Positions 61,547-64,000 of a stretch of DNA of 64,000 nt are shown here, in pieces; the first letter of the stretch is position 1, and each line of letters begins with the position of its first letter. The stretch is from Actinomadura luteofluorescens. GTDB taxonomy: Bacteria; Actinomycetota; Actinomycetes; Streptosporangiales; Streptosporangiaceae. The stretch covers positions 8,556,001 through 8,620,000 of the forward strand of contig NZ_JACCBA010000001.1 of the NCBI RefSeq assembly GCF_013409365.1, read 5' to 3'. Below the pieces are notes generated by a model. The model saw only the letters and a program-made list of their open reading frames with translations, was not told where the DNA came from and did not search any database. The translations under genes were made by a program, and so were the position numbers.

Positions 61547-62377
61547 TCACCTGTCCGTCTGCGTGTCGTCGGAATCCGTAGATTCTTCCGGCCACGGGTC
61601 TTGTGCCGACTCATCACGATGCAAGACATGGACGGTCTCGACTCGATCGCTGGCCACGATGTACTCCGTCACCTCTATGGGCTTGTCGTCTCCTCCCGAC
61701 GTGCCCACCCGCACGATCTCCAGCACCGGCAAGCTGAGCGGGATCTCCAGTAGCCGTGCTTCGTCTTTGGTGGGCATGCGGGCGCGGTGGAGTTCCATCC
61801 AGGTGATCGGCCAGTGGCCGGCCTTCTCCAGCCGATACAGCCAGTCCCCGGGGCCAGGTGCTTGGGATGCAACCTCTGGGGCGGCTTCGACGCCACGAGG
61901 GTGGATCCACGAGATGTTGATTTGAAACGGAGGTTCGGAGGCGGGGCCGGTCACCCGGAAGCGACGCATTACCGAGCTGCCTACTGGGACACCCAACAGA
62001 CCCGCGATTCGCGGGTCGGTCAGCGGTTCATATGAGGAGGTTGGTGGGACGTGATGCTTCCACACCTCCTGGCCGGACGCCGATGGGAAGGAGTACCCGG
62101 GGCTGTCTGTGGCTACGTTCCGCTTCACCAGGTTCCCTCGTGGCCTGCGTAGCCGCATCATGCCGTGGCGGACGATGCTGCCTCGGCCCTGGACGGCCCA
62201 GACGTAGCCTTCCGTTTCCAGAGCTCCGATCGCCCGCGCGATCGTGTCTCGGTTCGCGCCGTACTCGGCGGCGAAGTCGTCTAGCCGTGGGAGCTTGGCT
62301 CCCGGTTCCCACTCGCCAGCCTCGATCCGTGCTCTGATCTGGGCGGCGATGTCCAAGTAGCGCGAGTGCACGGCCAC
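61547..62377 (-). CDS. GntR/HutC-family regulator (AICE KorSA-like)
   Basis: 276 residues from GTG 62377, with a GGAGG box upstream. The N-terminal winged HTH is IAAQIRARIEAGEWEPGAKL, FAAEYGANRDTIARAIGALE. The C-terminal UTRA-type domain runs from about 110, with NISWIHPRGVEA and EVTEYIVASDRVETVHVLHR. GntR repressors of this class are near-universal in actinomycete integrative elements and repress transfer genes. It probably represses itself through the two dyads upstream. Confidence 0.9.
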   Translation of the reverse strand: MAVHSRYLDIAAQIRARIEAGEWEPGAKLPRLDDFAAEYGANRDTIARAIGALETEGYVWAVQGRGSIVRHGMMRLRRPRGNLVKRNVATDSPGYSFPSASGQEVWKHHVPPTSSYEPLTDPRIAGLLGVPVGSSVMRRFRVTGPASEPPFQINISWIHPRGVEAAPEVASQAPGPGDWLYRLEKAGHWPITWMELHRARMPTKDEARLLEIPLSLPVLEIVRVGTSGGDDKPIEVTEYIVASDRVETVHVLHRDESAQDPWPEESTDSDDTQTDR

Positions 62378-62397
62378 CGAGCATCCCCTCCTCTCGC

Positions 62398-62415
62398 GAT
62401 TGTCTTGGGATAATC
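62398..62415. promoter_or_regulatory. GntR operator O1, GATTGTC-TTGG-GATAATC
   Basis: Near-perfect palindrome (one mismatch) 20 bp upstream of the GntR start. Same core as O2 in reverse orientation. Confidence 0.65.
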
Positions 62416-62443
62416 CTTGACAAGCTCTGCCCTGGCCCCAACT

Positions 62444-62459
62444 ATTGTCCCAAGACTAT
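62444..62459. promoter_or_regulatory. GntR operator O2, ATTGTC-CCAA-GACTAT
   Basis: Second near-perfect copy, centred about 45 bp from O1, between the GntR gene and the divergent small genes, so it may control both directions. Confidence 0.65.
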
Positions 62460-62726
62460 CCCTCGGGAGGTCGCAGGGCGAGGACGGACGCCGAAGCGTC
62501 GTCCGAACGTCCTGCCACAACTGCACATGGCATCGGTGGTCGGAGCCCTGGAGCGTCCGGGTTGACGAATCACGAGGTCCCTGGACCGGCACTGATCAGG
62601 TGATGCCGCCTAAGCCTTGCAGCGCTTGCGCTGCCTGTCCCGCGCGGGACGGCGGTTCGATCTGAACACGTCGGTCCCCGTACGGGGCGGGGAAGGCAAG
62701 CGCCAACATCTGGAGGGCCCTGCCCT

Positions 62727-63098
62727 ATGAGGCACAACGGACAGCCGGTCATTCTCGCCAGCAAGTTGCCTCCGAACCTGATCAGTCTTTCCGAGCGCAG
62801 TTGCGCGCTGGTGGTGTGTCCCGGGTGCGGTAAGTGGAAGTCGATCAAGCGGGGGATGGTCACCGCGCATCGTGGCCCCCACGTGCCGGGCGCTGATGCG
62901 TGGCCGGCGGAGTTCCGGCCGTCGCCGCCGCGGTGTCCCGGTAGCGGTCAGCGGGTGCGGGTTGACCTGTCCTCCGAGGAGTGGCAGCAGCGGCTCGCGG
63001 ATGCGAGTCGGGAAGCTGGCCGACGCCGCGCCACACGGGTTATCCCGCGACCGAAGCCGCCCGCTGTGCGGGCCCTGGTCCAGGTCGCCGCCACCTGA
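62727..63098 (+). CDS. small zinc-finger-like protein of the element
   Basis: 123 residues from ATG 62727. Contains VVCPGCGKWKSIKRGMVTAH, then RCPGSGQRV, a Cys-x2-Cys zinc-ribbon-like site (Cys31-x2-Cys34) and a basic C-terminal tail (REAGRRRATRV). Typical small cargo gene beside GntR in actinomycete elements. Function unknown. Confidence 0.65.
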   Translation: MRHNGQPVILASKLPPNLISLSERSCALVVCPGCGKWKSIKRGMVTAHRGPHVPGADAWPAEFRPSPPRCPGSGQRVRVDLSSEEWQQRLADASREAGRRRATRVIPRPKPPAVRALVQVAAT

Positions 63099-63187
63099 CC
63101 TTCTGGTTTCACTGTCGAGCGCTCCGCCCCGATCGGGCCGGAGCGTTTTGTCTTCTGTTCACCCCTGAGCGAGAGGAAGCCCTGCTC

Positions 63188-63544
63188 ATGTACGTCACAA
63201 TCGCCGACAGTGATCGGACGCGCGCCGGTTACATTGCCGGTCTGCGCAAGTTGGCCGACCTGCTGGAGGCCCAGCCCGACATCCCGCACTACCAGCACGG
63301 GCGGCTCAGTTTCGCCTTGGGCGGTACGGAGGCCAAAGCCGCCGAGACCATCGAGCGGACCGCAGCGGCGCTGACCGCTGCGGGGATCGAGTTCGACCGC
63401 CGCGACAACGACCACTCCCAGGGAATCGAGTTCGTGCTGGCCGGGGTCGGCTACGGCTTCTCCCGGGTGCACGACGCGGCGTGGGCCGTGCATAAGGCCC
63501 AGCAGTCCTATGAGGAGAACGTCCAGGTCGCGTTGCCGTCCTGA
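63188..63544 (+). CDS. small protein of the integrative element
   Basis: 118 residues from ATG 63188, with GAGAGGAAG upstream. Sequence: MYVTIADSDRTRAGYIAGLR, LADLLEAQPDIPHYQHGRLS, IEFVLAGVGYGFSRVHDAAW. No domain recognised. Short spacing to its neighbours implies co-transcription. Confidence 0.6.
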   Translation: MYVTIADSDRTRAGYIAGLRKLADLLEAQPDIPHYQHGRLSFALGGTEAKAAETIERTAAALTAAGIEFDRRDNDHSQGIEFVLAGVGYGFSRVHDAAWAVHKAQQSYEENVQVALPS

Positions 63545-63546
63545 GT

Positions 63547-63729
63547 GTGCGGCTGATCGGCTTGCCCGATGACGCCGCGGCCGGGATCGCCCGGCTGCGC
63601 GAGACCTTCGAGGTGATCGAGGTCTGTTCGCCGCGGCCGTGCCGCGGCGAGTCCGCCCGGGTGCGGGTCTATGTGACGGCCCGCATCCCTGCCCCTGATG
63701 CCCGGGACGCCGACGCCTGCCAGCAGTGA
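63547..63729 (+). CDS. small protein of the integrative element
   Basis: 60 residues from GTG 63547, 2 bp after the previous stop. VRLIGLPDDAAAGIARLRET, FEVIEVCSPRPCRGESARVR. A compact alpha-beta pattern. It shares the short, tightly packed style of AICE cargo genes. Confidence 0.5.
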   Translation: MRLIGLPDDAAAGIARLRETFEVIEVCSPRPCRGESARVRVYVTARIPAPDARDADACQQ

Positions 63730-63767
63730 CGTCCCGGGCCCCTCCCAACAGGAAGGAAGTTCCAACG

Positions 63768-63869
63768 ATGGCCGACGACCCCACCAAGGACAAGTCCTCG
63801 ACGTGGCCCAACGGCGAGCCCAAGAGCGTGCGGGACGCCTACGACGCCAAGACCGGGAAGAAGAGGTGA
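63768..63869 (+). CDS. 33-residue micro-protein
   Basis: ATG 63768 with AGGAAGGAAG upstream encodes MADDPTKDKSSTWPNGEPKS, then VRDAYDAKTGKKR: short, very charged, no hydrophobic core. A strong ribosome binding site and tight packing support it as a gene. Confidence 0.55.
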   Translation: MADDPTKDKSSTWPNGEPKSVRDAYDAKTGKKR

Positions 63870-63874
63870 TCGCC

Positions 63875-63952
63875 GTGAGCACCTGGAACGAGTGCCCCAA
63901 GTGCGGCACGGCCTACGACACTCCCGCCGACGCGGCCCGGTGCTGCAACTGA
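63875..63952 (+). CDS. 25-residue zinc-ribbon-like micro-protein
   Basis: GTG 63875, with AAGAGG 8 bp upstream (GTG 63866 would add three residues). It reads STWNECPKCGTAYDTPADAA and ends RCCN, a minimal Cys-x2-Cys plus Cys-Cys site that could bind Zn. Overlaps or abuts the preceding gene. Confidence 0.45.
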   Translation: MSTWNECPKCGTAYDTPADAARCCN

Positions 63953-64000
63953 CATCGAGTCTCTGACATCGAGTCCGGGCGGCCCCGCCCCGCTGCGACA

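Overview
This is a high-GC (about 70%) actinobacterial chromosome segment. GTG starts are frequent, genes often overlap by 4 bp (ATGA/GTGA), and the families DUF5994, Uma2, LAL-type LuxR, actinobacterial IS5/IS481 and AICE-type GntR are present. Together these point to Streptosporangiales, perhaps Actinomadura-like. The genus is an inference.

Layout. (1) 1-8.6 kb: a catabolic operon on the + strand with an APC permease, a CnbZ-like protein, an FAH-family hydrolase, a Rid protein, an amidase, a cupin, a CaiB CoA-transferase and a fused AccD/AccA-type carboxyltransferase. A large LAL-family LuxR regulator (8.6-11.5 kb) faces it. (2) 11.5-15.3 kb: transposase wreckage (IS5, IS481, IS5) around an RibD/DHFR-like gene and a carboxymuconolactone-decarboxylase-like gene that sits inside a split IS481 relic. 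(3) 15.3-20.4 kb: small metabolic genes, two divergent units sharing twin TGTAAT-N3-ATTACA operators, and an SRPBCC-ArsR pair with its own operators. (4) 20.4-26.3 kb: a gene graveyard (broken aldehyde dehydrogenase, nitroreductase, threonine aldolase, aminoglycoside phosphotransferase, winged-helix and sensor-kinase pieces) with a few intact small genes. (5) 26.3-36.4 kb: MFS-cupin with divergent LysR, DinB, TetR, and a regulator-PH-like-ABC exporter operon behind a 22-bp perfect palindrome. (6) 37.2-47.3 kb: a five-gene lipid-modification operon (flavin amine oxidase, DUF1365, two cyclopropane-synthase-like methyltransferases, DUF1295) on the minus strand, divergent from DUF4331-TPR-nickel/cobalt exporter. 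(7) 47.3-53.7 kb: stress-type small genes (STAS, DUF5994, PRC-barrel, sigma-like), an intact IS5-family element that separated a PRC-barrel gene from its ribosome binding site, and more broken genes. (8) 53.7-64 kb: two truncated tRNA 3' halves (Lys-TTT and Pro-GGG) that look like attachment scars. To the right of the Pro scar lies what looks like the cargo end of an integrative element: a five-zinc-ribbon nuclease, a PUA/EVE-like-zinc-HNH nuclease, an AbiJ-like nuclease plus HEPN pair, a PP2C phosphatase, an autoregulated GntR repressor and several tiny genes. The element continues past the window.

The best candidates for new biology are the putative defence cargo at 55.2-60.7 kb and the lipid operon with its divergent DUF4331/metal-transport partner. 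A recurrent oddity is a set of single-base frameshifts, several in G/C runs, in otherwise recognisable genes. These could be real decay or consensus errors.
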